This document shows positions 16,176-24,687 of a DNA stretch of 46,640 nt, in pieces; position 1 is the first letter of the stretch, and each line of letters opens with the position of its first letter. The notes under the pieces were generated by a model, which had not been told where the DNA came from, did no database searches, and saw only the letters and a program-made list of their open reading frames with translations. Origin of the DNA: an uncultured Anaerolineales bacterium (GTDB lineage: Bacteria > Chloroflexota > Anaerolineae > UBA4142); contig CAIKBD010000340.1 in assembly GCA_903825565.1 (NCBI GenBank), positions 1 to 46,640 on the forward strand. Direction: 5' to 3'. The position numbers were made by a program, and so were the translations under genes.

Positions 16176-17170
16176 ACGTGTTCCTTCGCCGCTTGGGTTT
16201 TGCCACTCTGCTCAATCGTAATAACGATTTTCCCGCGCGCGTGGCCGGTGCCAAGATAGCGGAGTGCGTCAGCCGTCTCGTCAAGCGAGTAGCACCGATC
16301 AATGACCGGTTTTACCTTGCCGGCTTCGATTAGCCCGTTCAGAAAAATCAGATCTTCCTGGTTGCTTTTGCCGACTACGCCGCCCATTTTCTTGCCCTCG
16401 CGTTCTGACATCCAAGATCCCAGGAGCATCGCTTGGAATATCTGCGTCGCTGTGCCTCCAGCCATGACGTAAATGCCCTTGGGATTCAACGCGCGTTTGT
16501 AATCTGCCAGCGGATGATAACCATTCGCCGCGAGAATAAGGTCGTAGCGTTGTCCGCTTTGGGTGAAATCCTCTTTGGTGTAATCAATGACCTGGTCTGC
16601 GCCCAGCGCGCGCGCCTGCTCCAAATTCCTGGCGCTACACACTGCGGTCACTTGCGCGCCGAACGATTTGGCGATCTGCACGGCGAATGTTCCGACGCCG
16701 CCCGACGCGCCTTGAATCAAAACTTGTTGCCCTGGCTGAATTTTACCCTGATCGCGCAAACCTTGCAAAGCGGTGAGCGCCGCCATCGGCACAGCCGCGG
16801 CTTGCTCAAACGATAGATTGGATGGTTTCAACGCCAATCTACTTGCAGGCGCGCAGACATACTCGGCAAAACTGCCATGACCGACATCGCCGTACACTTC
16901 ATCACCCGGTCGAAACTGCTTGATGTTTTTGCCGACCGCTTCAACTCGCCCCGCTACGTCAGCACCGGGAATCGTATTTTGGGGTTTGAGCAATCCTTCG
17001 CTCAGGCGAACCAGGAATATGTCAGCGGTCAAGAGATGCCAGTCATACATATTTGCGGACGCCGCGTGAACCTTGACCAAGACTTCATCATCTTTGGGCG
17101 TAGGTTTCGCCACTTCTTGAAATTCAAGCGACTCGGGCGGTCCGTACTTTGTGCACACGATTGCTTTCAC
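16172..17170 (-). CDS. Quinone oxidoreductase-like MDR enzyme (1)
   Basis: A 332-aa NAD(P)-dependent medium-chain reductase. The GTG at 17170 is the start: the sequence VKAIVCTKYGPPESLEF aligns with its paralogue, GGAG lies 8 bases upstream, and it overlaps the preceding stop by 4 bases (GTGA). The GroES-like half contains HAASANMYDWHLL, and the Rossmann fold has QGASGGVGTFAVQIAKSFGA. It lacks the zinc-ligand cysteine cluster. It is paralogous to the next gene, so the pair arose by duplication and may act on related substrates. Confidence 0.9.
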   Translation of the reverse strand: MKAIVCTKYGPPESLEFQEVAKPTPKDDEVLVKVHAASANMYDWHLLTADIFLVRLSEGLLKPQNTIPGADVAGRVEAVGKNIKQFRPGDEVYGDVGHGSFAEYVCAPASRLALKPSNLSFEQAAAVPMAALTALQGLRDQGKIQPGQQVLIQGASGGVGTFAVQIAKSFGAQVTAVCSARNLEQARALGADQVIDYTKEDFTQSGQRYDLILAANGYHPLADYKRALNPKGIYVMAGGTATQIFQAMLLGSWMSEREGKKMGGVVGKSNQEDLIFLNGLIEAGKVKPVIDRCYSLDETADALRYLGTGHARGKIVITIEQSGKTQAAKEHV

Positions 17171-17610
17171 AAGTGTTTCTCCTTTTCGCGATCGAAGAGC
17201 GCGTAGCCGGTCATGCCAATGCCGGCAATGTACAACAAACTCTGAACCACGTTGACTTGCCAGCGCGCGTGTCCCACCTCGGCGGAGGCGATGAATGCCA
17301 TCACCTCGATAAAGCCGATCACGCACAACAGCAACCAGAACGCCGATTTTTCGCGCGCGCTCAAATTTTTTCGAATGACCCACCACACCAGCACCGAGAT
17401 CATCACCGAGCAAGAATTGTAGAGAATCGTCAATGTGTTGAGCGAGGCGATGACGCGGGCATCCAGCGCGACGATTTCCGATTTTTCAAACACCATCACG
17501 AGCAGTGGCGAGTCTGCGTTGAAGATGACGAGCGTGGACAGAATCAACGCGGCGAGCAGAAAATTGATCGCGTTCCAGATTGAAAGAATGATCGAGCCGG
17601 CTTTTAGCAT
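17167..17610 (-). CDS. Small integral membrane protein, 147 aa
   Basis: Four hydrophobic helices fill most of the protein (around residues 5-25, 50-75, 90-110 and 115-140). I do not recognise a conserved domain, but the size and fold resemble short relatives of the DUF4386 protein encoded just upstream. The ATG at 17610 is preferred because GAGGAGA lies about 9 bases before it; a TTG at 17631 would add seven residues. The stop overlaps the GTG of the first MDR gene by 4 bases, so expression is coupled. It could anchor or serve a membrane redox system, but that is inference. Confidence 0.75.
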   Translation of the reverse strand: MLKAGSIILSIWNAINFLLAALILSTLVIFNADSPLLVMVFEKSEIVALDARVIASLNTLTILYNSCSVMISVLVWWVIRKNLSAREKSAFWLLLCVIGFIEVMAFIASAEVGHARWQVNVVQSLLYIAGIGMTGYALFDREKEKHL

Positions 17611-17627
17611 TTTTGCTTTCTCCTCGA

Positions 17628-18341
17628 TCAATCCACACCTGCTCTATCAGACTCGGCGGCGATAGCTGACGGATTAAATCCTTTCACGATCAGCCAGACT
17701 GCCAAAACCATTTCCTGTAAAGCGATGGGAAGCGCCAGGTAAATCAAGTTACCCGAAACGGAATACGGCTCGCCATCAAAGAGGGTGATGAACACGGCAA
17801 TCAACATCACCACCAGCGCAATCATCCCCCAGCCAGATAGCCAGCGCGGAATCAGTCTCGCTTGATACATTATCACATAGTACATCGCCGCGCCAAGGCA
17901 AAACGCGATGACGCCAAAGCAAAAGCCCGCCAGATCGCTCGTCGCGAGCAATAACTTGCCGATGATTTGAAAGGTAGCAACATTCTGATTGCCGGCATTG
18001 ATAAACTGTTGGCTGACGACTAGTACGGATACCTTGCACAATGCGCCGACGATATAGAAAACCGCTTCAATCAGCCGAAACCCCACCGCTCCCAACGCGA
18101 GACCTTTATTATACTTGATCAGGACAGGATACAACGCAATGGCGATGCCCGCTGATGTTGCCGCCGCGATCAAGGTCAAGAGCGCGCCCACCAGGATTGA
18201 ATTTGCATTCACGGAAATTTTGGTGAGATAATCCGATGCGCTCAAAAGTGGTCCGGTAAAATTGTTGCCGACGATGCTTGCAACCGTCGCGATAATGAAC
18301 AATGCCCCGGTAACGATGGCGGTTTTTCTTTCCGATTTCAT
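17628..18341 (-). CDS. DUF4386 family membrane protein
   Basis: A 237-aa protein with six to seven hydrophobic helices. The family features are the start RKTAIVTGALFIIATVASIVG, the loop FTGPLLSASDYL and the later GFRLIEAVFYIVG. DUF4386 proteins are common in soil bacteria and Chloroflexota but have no assigned function. A good ribosome site (AAGGA) precedes the ATG at 18341. It sits in the middle of the redox operon, 17 bases before the next small membrane protein. A sensory or transport role is possible but not shown. Confidence 0.85.
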   Translation of the reverse strand: MKSERKTAIVTGALFIIATVASIVGNNFTGPLLSASDYLTKISVNANSILVGALLTLIAAATSAGIAIALYPVLIKYNKGLALGAVGFRLIEAVFYIVGALCKVSVLVVSQQFINAGNQNVATFQIIGKLLLATSDLAGFCFGVIAFCLGAAMYYVIMYQARLIPRWLSGWGMIALVVMLIAVFITLFDGEPYSVSGNLIYLALPIALQEMVLAVWLIVKGFNPSAIAAESDRAGVD

Positions 18342-18393
18342 TTTTTCCTTCTTTTGTGATTGATTTTGGCGTAAACAAGCCGCTCACGCCAAC

Positions 18394-18654
18394 TTACGCT
18401 TTGACATCTGACACATCTGCCTGACTGGGTTCGACGCGATTGACCGCGACCAACGGCATTCCCAGGTCGCGTATTTTTTTGAGCAAGCCATACAACGCGG
18501 CTTGGTCAATCACGGGTCCGGTTAAAAGTGTGTCGCCGTTTCCTTCCAGCGTGATGGTCATGCCCTCGAACCAGTCTGTCCATTGAGCATCCAAATGCCC
18601 CTTGATTCTGATTTGATAGACCTGGGGTTGATTCGGTTCTGATTCATTTGCCAT
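18394..18654 (-). CDS. Small conserved protein, 86 aa
   Basis: It carries the pattern YQIRIKGHLDAQWTDWFEG, then LTGPVIDQAALYGLLKKIRDLGMPL. I recognise this as a widespread small protein often encoded beside NAD(P)-binding or transcriptional-regulator genes; no function is established. The ATG at 18654 is chosen because an upstream start at 18735 would run into the preceding gene and add an arginine-rich shadow sequence. Only 7 bases separate it from the stop of the NAD(P)-binding gene, and no clear Shine-Dalgarno is visible, so it is probably translated by coupling. No membrane segment. Confidence 0.8.
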   Translation of the reverse strand: MANESEPNQPQVYQIRIKGHLDAQWTDWFEGMTITLEGNGDTLLTGPVIDQAALYGLLKKIRDLGMPLVAVNRVEPSQADVSDVKA

Positions 18655-18661
18655 TTTTGTT

Positions 18662-19345
18662 TTACACTTTGACTGCAAGCGCCGAAGGAGTCTGGCAACC
18701 GACAATCGCCGGCGCTTGTTGAACGAGTGCGTCATTCGTCAACGCCTCGACCATGAACAGCGCATAGTCCACGCGGCGGGTCATGTTGCTCGCCAGAATC
18801 GCATCGCCGACATGCTGACTCCACACGGGCAAACCCTGGCTCGCGCCTTCTTCGAGATCGCTTCCGCGCACGACCGTCCACCGAGTGTCGCTCGCAAAAA
18901 TCCGCCGGCACGCTTCCACCTGATCGTCCAGATCAATGAAGGGTACAATCCGCGTGATCCAGCGCGCGATCTTTTCGTCGCGTTGCAGGGCGGGCGGAAA
19001 CACGTCCTTGCCATCGCGCGTGATGTGCCAGCCGCACGAAAAGATGAGGCGCGCGCCGGGTTGCGCGTAATCGAGTACGGCTTGCGCGGTGCCGGTCGAG
19101 TACTGCTGATTGCCCCAGGGCACGAGCACGGTGAGCACGCCATCGCACCCGGCAACCGCTTGCTGGATTACGTCGCGATTGTTCGTCGCGCCGGGAATGA
19201 TCGTGATGCGATCTTTGAACGCGGCGAGTTTGCTCACGCTTTTTTCTCGACACACGCCGACGACCTCGTAGCCGTGATCGAGCGCGTGTTGCACCATGTA
19301 CTGTCCCAGTTTGCCGGACGTGCCAATAATGCAGATTTTTTTCAT
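18662..19345 (-). CDS. NAD(P)-binding atypical SDR protein
   Basis: A 227-aa protein starting MKKICIIGTSGKLGQYMVQHALDHG, a Rossmann fold with the GxSGxLG nucleotide-binding motif of NmrA-like or NAD(P)H-binding reductases. The catalytic Tyr-Lys pair of classical SDRs is not obvious, so it may be a sensor, epimerase or oxidoreductase. The ATG at 19345 is used: the 45 codons upstream read as non-coding and the fold starts exactly here. The 136 bases between it and the upstream membrane-protein gene contain a weak promoter-like stretch, so it may also be transcribed independently of the operon promoter. Confidence 0.88.
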   Translation of the reverse strand: MKKICIIGTSGKLGQYMVQHALDHGYEVVGVCREKSVSKLAAFKDRITIIPGATNNRDVIQQAVAGCDGVLTVLVPWGNQQYSTGTAQAVLDYAQPGARLIFSCGWHITRDGKDVFPPALQRDEKIARWITRIVPFIDLDDQVEACRRIFASDTRWTVVRGSDLEEGASQGLPVWSQHVGDAILASNMTRRVDYALFMVEALTNDALVQQAPAIVGCQTPSALAVKV

Positions 19346-19481
19346 CTTGACCTCGATACGAAATGATATACGAATGGTTATGCCATTTGTTACTACTTTG
19401 GCAAGATCAGATTTGATTTTCGTAGGCGCGACGGCTTGTCCTCGCCCCGTTTCTGAACGATTTGATTCCTCGACGAACAAC

Positions 19482-20135
19482 CTAGAATGCCGTCGCGATG
19501 AGTTGTAGCCCGTAAGGAATCATCGCAATTGCCATCATAATGGACGCGCTGAGATTGACGACTTCCACTCCATCCGGTGTGCCCACCAACAGCACGCCGA
19601 TCAGAAAGAGGATATTCTGCCAGGGTGTCAACGCACCGATCTGCATCAGTCCCAGTGTTTGAATGGCAAATCCCAACGGCAAGAGCACAATGCCCCAGAG
19701 CAAGATCATCCACCCTTTTTTGGAAAACATCGCCAACAAGCCCGGCATCATGGCGGAAAATTTTTCTTCCGGCAACGTATCCAGCGCGCTCATGGTCAGG
19801 CACAGCGCGCCTTTGTCTGCCGCCAATATAATCGCGCCCAAGACCGCCAACGCCGCACCAATCAACCCAAACCAGCCCGCGCTTCCCTGATTCAAAATGC
19901 TCAAAAAGTGCGCGGCGGGCACGATCAAGAGCGCGGTGCAGAGAAGCACCAGGGCGTGCCCAAACTGCAACATTTTGTTCCCGCGCGCCCGCCGAATGAT
20001 TTCTGCCGGCTTGAGTAAGCGCGGTTTCAGCAAACCGGGGTGCATGGAAAAAGCAAAGACGAAAATCAAGGGAAAGAGGATGAACGCAACCCCGGTGCCG
20101 ATTTGTTGAATCTGTGAGATTGAACTTGGGTTCAT
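19482..20135 (-). CDS. Integral membrane protein, 217 aa
   Basis: First gene of the minus-strand operon. It has about six hydrophobic helices (roughly residues 12-32, 55-80, 85-105, 130-150, 165-185 and 190-215), no signal peptide and no recognised domain. CAGGAG precedes the ATG at 20135. The cytoplasmic loop HPGLLKPRLLKPAEIIRRARG is basic. The promoter region upstream holds two inverted repeats that could bind a regulator. Its placement with DUF4386 and MDR genes suggests a shared membrane or redox process. The function is unknown. Confidence 0.8.
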   Translation of the reverse strand: MNPSSISQIQQIGTGVAFILFPLIFVFAFSMHPGLLKPRLLKPAEIIRRARGNKMLQFGHALVLLCTALLIVPAAHFLSILNQGSAGWFGLIGAALAVLGAIILAADKGALCLTMSALDTLPEEKFSAMMPGLLAMFSKKGWMILLWGIVLLPLGFAIQTLGLMQIGALTPWQNILFLIGVLLVGTPDGVEVVNLSASIMMAIAMIPYGLQLIATAF

Positions 20136-20175
20136 TTTGTAACTCCTGCCGTAACAATCATAATTATCTGATGCA

Positions 20176-20217
20176 CAAGCAATATACTTGCCCGCTGGTA
20201 TTGCTGACTAGATACCA
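20176..20217 (-). promoter_or_regulatory. Two dyads in the promoter region of the redox operon
   Basis: CAAG-N7-CTTG lies at 20176-20190 and TGGTAT-N10-ATACCA at 20196-20217, 41 to 82 bases upstream of the operon's first ATG. Three GTATTG words (near 20199, 20220 and 20233) add a direct-repeat pattern. The spacing fits binding sites of dimeric regulators such as the MerR or TetR types. This is inference; no regulator gene of those types is in the window. Confidence 0.4.
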
Positions 20218-20297
20218 AAGTATTGTTCGGAGGTATTGTTTTAGAAGGGAGTGGCTCATTCGCCTTCGGCGCACCAACGGTCGAATGAAAATTGCTG

Positions 20298-20368
20298 GGA
20301 CGCGGACGAGCGCGGACGAGCACGGACTATTTGTTTTTATCTGCGTTCATCCGCGTTAATCCGCGTCC
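20298..20368. repeat. Dispersed palindromic repeat, GGACGCGGA type (copy 1)
   Basis: The arms GGACGCGGA and TCCGCGTCC enclose further GCGGA/TCCGC words. The same arms occur at 23228-23311, so the two copies flank the LuxR-family gene. This kind of repeat is common in the intergenic DNA of environmental bacteria; it is not coding. Confidence 0.85.
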
Positions 20369-20398
20369 TATTTTCAGAGGAGTGCGGAGGAAAAATGA

Positions 20399-20436
20399 AA
20401 AAACCAGGTTTCTCGCTTCGCGGAAACCTGGTTTTT
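20399..20436 (-). terminator. Rho-independent terminator of the LuxR-family gene
   Basis: The 14-bp perfect arms 20399-20412 and 20423-20436 (ACCAGGTTTC / GAAACCTGGT core) have a 10-base loop, and a T-rich tail follows on the minus strand. It begins 7 bases beyond the stop codon at 20443. Confidence 0.85.
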
Positions 20437-20442
20437 AGCATA

Positions 20443-23142
20443 TTACAACAGCCCTAACTCGCGGGCGCGCGCGACGGCTTCCGTGCGATTGCGAACCTGG
20501 AGTTTATCAAAGATGATGCGGCTGTGTCCCTTGACGGTGCTTAGGGCGAGGAAAAGCCGCTCGCCGATTTCGCGATTCGAAAGCCCTTGCGCGATGAGTT
20601 GGAGGACTTGCAACTCGCGCGCGCTCAATGGCTCGAAGGGAATTTCAGATTTCAGATTTCTGATTTCAGATTTGGAATTCCGAGTTTCTAATTTTCCAAC
20701 CGGGAATGCCGCTAGAATTCTATCGGCATATTCTGCCACAGTTTTGTTTTCAATTTGCAATCTGCAATCTGCAATCATCAATCGCATCGTCTCGCCTTCG
20801 TCAACAAACGTGCGAATGAAACCACCGGGTTCGGCAAGCATCAACACATCGCCCAATAACTGCGCTGATTTTTCTTTTTCGCCGTGAGCAAAGTGCGCAA
20901 CCGATTGCAACACCATCACGCGGAGTCGTTCATCCTGCCACTTTTTTGCCTCCACTTGATGAAGATACAACTCTAATGTTTCCAACGCAGCGGATGGATT
21001 ACCTTGCGCCAAGAGTACGCGCGCGTGGCTCATTGGAATGTCATGTTGCCGGGTTAATTCGGCGGCGGCGGCTAGATTATTTTGGCAAAGCAATAGCAAG
21101 ACTTGGGCGGCAACGACAGCGGGCATCTGGTGCATAAAGTTATGCTCGCGCGCCGATTGTTCGGCTTGCGCCAGCAACTTGGCGGCGCCGTCCGCATCGC
21201 CCCGAACTAGTTTCAAACGAGCGAGGAATATTGCGCCTGTGATAAAGCGATTGATAAATTGGTTGTGCAGTTGCGCCAGACGCAAGCATTCCTCGCCGTA
21301 TTGCTCCGCCGATTCCAAATCGTTCCACTCGTAGCAGATTCGCGCCAAGCCAAAATACACCACGCCTACATTGGAGGGCGAATAATCGCTGACCATTTGC
21401 AAAACACTGCGATAGGCATCCGCTGCCAAGTGAAGCTGGTTTTCCAAATGTTGGATTTGAGCCAGACTGGTGGTTGCCAATACCGTGTTGATCTTGTTGC
21501 CAGACGCTCGGGCGAGAGATAACGCTTGAGTATATGCGTTACCCGCCGCGACGCGGTCACCCTGGAGATAAAAAGCATAGCCCATTGTTTGGATCGCCTC
21601 AGAGCGACCCGCTAGATCGTCGGGGTTTAAATACTCTAGCGCGCGCCGCGCCTGCGCAAAAATATTTTCGATCTGATGCTGTGCCAATGCCACGCTGGCT
21701 CTGACAACCGCAATTTTTCCGATCAGGTCGCGGTGCTTGTCGTCCAATAAATTATCTGGAGCAATGCGCGCCAGTGCCGCTTCAGCGGCTTGCAGTTTTT
21801 CTTCCACACTGCTTATTTGGCTCATCCCCAACAACAATGTTGCCTGCTCCCACCACAAATTGGGCTGGGCATTTAGAACAGTTTCCGGCAACGATTCAAG
21901 CCAGTTCAGTACCGCCGTCGCCACGCCGGGGAGATGAAACGGCATTTGTTTGCTTTCCATCAAACGCACCGCGCGCGCAACATCCTGCGCGGCAGTCGCG
22001 TGACGAAATGCTTCGAGCATCAAGTCGTTGTGTTCGTACCACTCGCTCGCGCGCGTGTGTAGTTCCGCCACGTCGAACGAACTCTGTTGCAAGCGTTGCC
22101 GCAACAAATCGCCAAAGAGATGATGATAACGGTACCAGCGTCGCTCGTTGTCGAGCGGGATGATAAAGAGGTTTGCGCGTTCGAGCGATTCTAAGATAAA
22201 GGATGCGGGATGACCGCTTCGCGTGAAGGATGAAGAAAGTGATTCATCTTTCATCTTTCTGCTTTCATCTTTTCCCAGGACTGCATCGCACAACGCGCCG
22301 CACATGCGGTCGAGGATGGAGGTGCGGAGCAAAAAATCCTGGGTGCTCGCGGGCTGGCGTTGCAAAACTTCTTGAATCAAATAGTCGAGTACGAAATGAT
22401 GACTGCCGGTAAACGATTGGATAAAGTGCGCGGCGTCCGAGTGTCCTTGCATCGAAAGCGCGGCGAGTTGCAATCCAGCAATCCAACCCTCGGTGCGCGT
22501 GTCCAACGCGGCGACATCGTCGGCAGAAAGCTTCAACCCCATCACGCGATTGAGAAATTCGGCGGCTTCTGCCGGCGTGAAACGCAAATCGGCGGCGCGC
22601 AATTCGGTCAGTTGCCCGCGTGCGCGCAAACGCGCCAACGGCAAACCTGGGTCTTGCCGCGTCGCAATCACGAGGTGCATGTGCGGCGGTTGATGGTCGA
22701 GCAAAAACGCGAGCGCCTCGTCAACGGCTTTGGAATCGAGCGCATGATAGTCGTCGAGAACCAGGATGAAATCGTTGGGGATCGTCGTGATTTCATTGAC
22801 CAAGTTGGTGAGGAGCGCTTCGGTGGACGGCGGCTCGGCGGCATGGACGAGCGCCAAGGTGCTTGCGCCAAATTTTTTGGTAATCGTCTGCAATGCGGTG
22901 ACGAGATAAATGATAAAGCGCGCGAGGTCGCTATCGCCTTCGTCCAACGACAGCCATGCGACCGGGCGCTGGCGTCCAGCAAGCCAATCGCTGACGAGTG
23001 TCGTCTTGCCAAAGCCGGCAGGCGCAGAGAGCAAAGTCAGTTGGCGAGGCAAGCCCGCGTCGAGTTGCTCGCTCAAGCGCGGGCGGTACACACCCCGCGT
23101 GCGCGGCGGCGGAATATACAGTTTCGTCGCTAGAATTTGCAT
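20443..23142 (-). CDS. MalT-like LuxR-family ATP-dependent transcriptional regulator
   Basis: An 899-aa STAND/LAL regulator. It starts MQILATKLYIPPPRTRG, has Walker A APAGFGKTT at residues 41-48 and Walker B-like ILVLDDYH, then a long TPR-like helical region, and ends with a LuxR helix-turn-helix (PLSARELQVLQLIAQGLSNREIGERL). In MalT-type proteins a small inducer and ATP drive oligomerisation and DNA binding; the inducer and targets here are unknown. ATG 23142 is chosen because the conserved N-terminus begins there. Two low-complexity, repeat-derived insertions sit in linkers, at about residues 290-316 and 784-834. The upstream region carries a MITE-like element, and a terminator follows the stop. 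Confidence 0.93.
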   Translation of the reverse strand: MQILATKLYIPPPRTRGVYRPRLSEQLDAGLPRQLTLLSAPAGFGKTTLVSDWLAGRQRPVAWLSLDEGDSDLARFIIYLVTALQTITKKFGASTLALVHAAEPPSTEALLTNLVNEITTIPNDFILVLDDYHALDSKAVDEALAFLLDHQPPHMHLVIATRQDPGLPLARLRARGQLTELRAADLRFTPAEAAEFLNRVMGLKLSADDVAALDTRTEGWIAGLQLAALSMQGHSDAAHFIQSFTGSHHFVLDYLIQEVLQRQPASTQDFLLRTSILDRMCGALCDAVLGKDESRKMKDESLSSSFTRSGHPASFILESLERANLFIIPLDNERRWYRYHHLFGDLLRQRLQQSSFDVAELHTRASEWYEHNDLMLEAFRHATAAQDVARAVRLMESKQMPFHLPGVATAVLNWLESLPETVLNAQPNLWWEQATLLLGMSQISSVEEKLQAAEAALARIAPDNLLDDKHRDLIGKIAVVRASVALAQHQIENIFAQARRALEYLNPDDLAGRSEAIQTMGYAFYLQGDRVAAGNAYTQALSLARASGNKINTVLATTSLAQIQHLENQLHLAADAYRSVLQMVSDYSPSNVGVVYFGLARICYEWNDLESAEQYGEECLRLAQLHNQFINRFITGAIFLARLKLVRGDADGAAKLLAQAEQSAREHNFMHQMPAVVAAQVLLLLCQNNLAAAAELTRQHDIPMSHARVLLAQGNPSAALETLELYLHQVEAKKWQDERLRVMVLQSVAHFAHGEKEKSAQLLGDVLMLAEPGGFIRTFVDEGETMRLMIADCRLQIENKTVAEYADRILAAFPVGKLETRNSKSEIRNLKSEIPFEPLSARELQVLQLIAQGLSNREIGERLFLALSTVKGHSRIIFDKLQVRNRTEAVARARELGLL
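20641..20790. repeat. In-frame short-word repeats in the linker before the LuxR helix-turn-helix
   Basis: TTTCAGA words alternate with TTTCTGA at 20641-20682, and GCAATCT is repeated at 20758-20775. Together they encode the low-complexity linker (SEIRNLKSEI and CRLQIENK) just before the DNA-binding domain. They look like dispersed intergenic repeats that were captured in frame. Confidence 0.7.
22195..22274. repeat. In-frame repeat insertion after the ATPase domain of the LuxR-family gene
   Basis: GATGAA and TTCATC words around 22227-22270, next to a GGATGCGGGATGACCGC segment, encode KDESRKMKDES and nearby residues that do not look like MalT-family sequence. The frame stays open on both sides. 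Confidence 0.6.
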
Positions 23143-23190
23143 AGACCTATCCACCCGCTGGCATCCCATTTAAGCAGGCGCAGACCTGTA

Positions 23191-23363
23191 AGAGAGTGTT
23201 TTTATAAATCCGGTCAAAGACTTGATTGGACGCGGACGAGCGCGGAAAACGCGGATAAAAACCAAATTCTAAAAATAATTTAATCCGCGTACATCCGCGT
23301 TTTCCGCGTCCAAGTACCCGATTGGCCCAAAGTGTCGGGTGTCTAAATTTCAAAACACTTTCT
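23191..23363. repeat. MITE-like element with nested GGACGCGGA palindrome (copy 2)
   Basis: The outer inverted repeats AGAGAGTGTTTT (23191-23202) and AAAACACTTTCT (23352-23363) match at 11 of 12 positions. Inside lies a second copy of the GGACGCGGA repeat (23226-23313). No transposase is present. The right arm overlaps the stop codon of the cysteine-desulfidase-family gene. The element separates that gene from the LuxR-family gene and forms the latter's upstream region. Confidence 0.65.
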
Positions 23364-24645
23364 AAGCGTTAGTTCGATTTCCTTTTGCAATCAGACTGAG
23401 CACGAGTTGATCCGTCGCGATCATCCCAGGATTATTCAAACATCCCAGGTTAGCGAACGAATCGTCAATCGTCTTGCCGACAATGCCCATCCCCGGAGGA
23501 ATGGCTACGCCCTGCATCGCCGCGTGCGCCGATTGAATCGCCAGCGCCGCCGAGGTGCTGAGTTTGTACGCGCACGATTCTTTTGCGCCATCGCACAACA
23601 TGCCGGCGAGTGTGCCAATCACCGATTGCATCGCGCGTTCGGCAATCGCAAAATCGCCGCCGAACAAATACACCGTGCCCGCCGCCACGCCGGTCGAAGC
23701 GGCGACGGCGCAACCGCAGAATGCGGTCATGCGATGCACGTAACTTTTGATCACAACGGTAACGAGCGCGCTGTACGCCAACGCGCGCAACACTTTGTCA
23801 CGCGGACTGCCGAGCGTTTCCGCTACCGCCAACACGCCGAGCGAAAACGTGATGCCGTGATTGCCGCTCCCCGTAATTGCCATTACCGTCACCGGCAAAC
23901 CAGCCATGCGCGCTTCGCTCGCGGCAGATGTCCACACTTGGGCGGTGTGCATCGCCGCAAACGGTTGTGGCAAATTCGGCGTGCGTTGATTGAGCGCGCG
24001 CCCCAACTTGGGCGATTCGCTTTGCAAGCCAAACTGTGCGGCTTGCAAATTGATTTCGGCGGCTTGCATCAAGAATTCCAATTCGTCCGGCGTTGTCGTG
24101 TCCACCAGGTCGAACAGGGCTTTGAGGGTGCAACCGGCGAGTGCGTCCTGCACTTGGCTCGCTTTGGCGACGGGCGATGAAAAAATAATCTGTTCATCAC
24201 AACCGACCTCGACGATGTTTGAATAATCGTTTGCGATGATTGCGTGCGCGCGATGTGCGGCAGACGAAACCTCGGCGCGCACGTACAATGGATCGGGCGA
24301 ATCGGCGTAGCGCACTTGGATGCGACCTTGCGCGACCATCGCTTCTGCTTGCGCGAGCAAAGCGGGGGTGACGAAATCAAAAATCGCCAACCCGGCATCA
24401 TCACGCACAATCACCGCGCCGAGCGCGGCGGCAATGCCAAGTCCGCGCTTGCCCGTGCCGGGGATTCCCACGCTCACTCCATTTTTGAAAACGTTCGGGC
24501 TGACGATGACCTCAATTTTTTCCGGTGCGCTTTCCAGTTCACGGGTTGCTCGCGCGACGGCGAATGCAACCGCCCCCGGATCGGTGCAACCGGTCGAGCG
24601 TTCCAATTCGTTTTTGATGATGTTCAACAATACGTGTTTGTGCAT
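23362..24645 (-). CDS. L-cysteine desulfidase family protein (UPF0597/CyuA-like)
   Basis: A 427-aa enzyme related to CyuA (YhaM) and the L-serine dehydratase alpha chain. In characterised members a 4Fe-4S cluster supports breakdown of L-cysteine to pyruvate, ammonia and sulfide. The expected cluster cysteines are visible: C20 in STGCTDP, the FCGC segment, and LCDGAKESC. The glycine-rich ITGSGNHG motif is also present. Serine or another substrate is possible, since the family is broad. The ATG at 24645 has only a weak ribosome site. It lies 42 bases downstream of the diguanylate cyclase gene and may be co-transcribed with it. Confidence 0.88.
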   Translation of the reverse strand: MHKHVLLNIIKNELERSTGCTDPGAVAFAVARATRELESAPEKIEVIVSPNVFKNGVSVGIPGTGKRGLGIAAALGAVIVRDDAGLAIFDFVTPALLAQAEAMVAQGRIQVRYADSPDPLYVRAEVSSAAHRAHAIIANDYSNIVEVGCDEQIIFSSPVAKASQVQDALAGCTLKALFDLVDTTTPDELEFLMQAAEINLQAAQFGLQSESPKLGRALNQRTPNLPQPFAAMHTAQVWTSAASEARMAGLPVTVMAITGSGNHGITFSLGVLAVAETLGSPRDKVLRALAYSALVTVVIKSYVHRMTAFCGCAVAASTGVAAGTVYLFGGDFAIAERAMQSVIGTLAGMLCDGAKESCAYKLSTSAALAIQSAHAAMQGVAIPPGMGIVGKTIDDSFANLGCLNNPGMIATDQLVLSLIAKGNRTNA

Positions 24646-24687
24646 CGGTGTTCCGTAAAAAGTAAGGATGAGGTATGCTTTGCCCTT

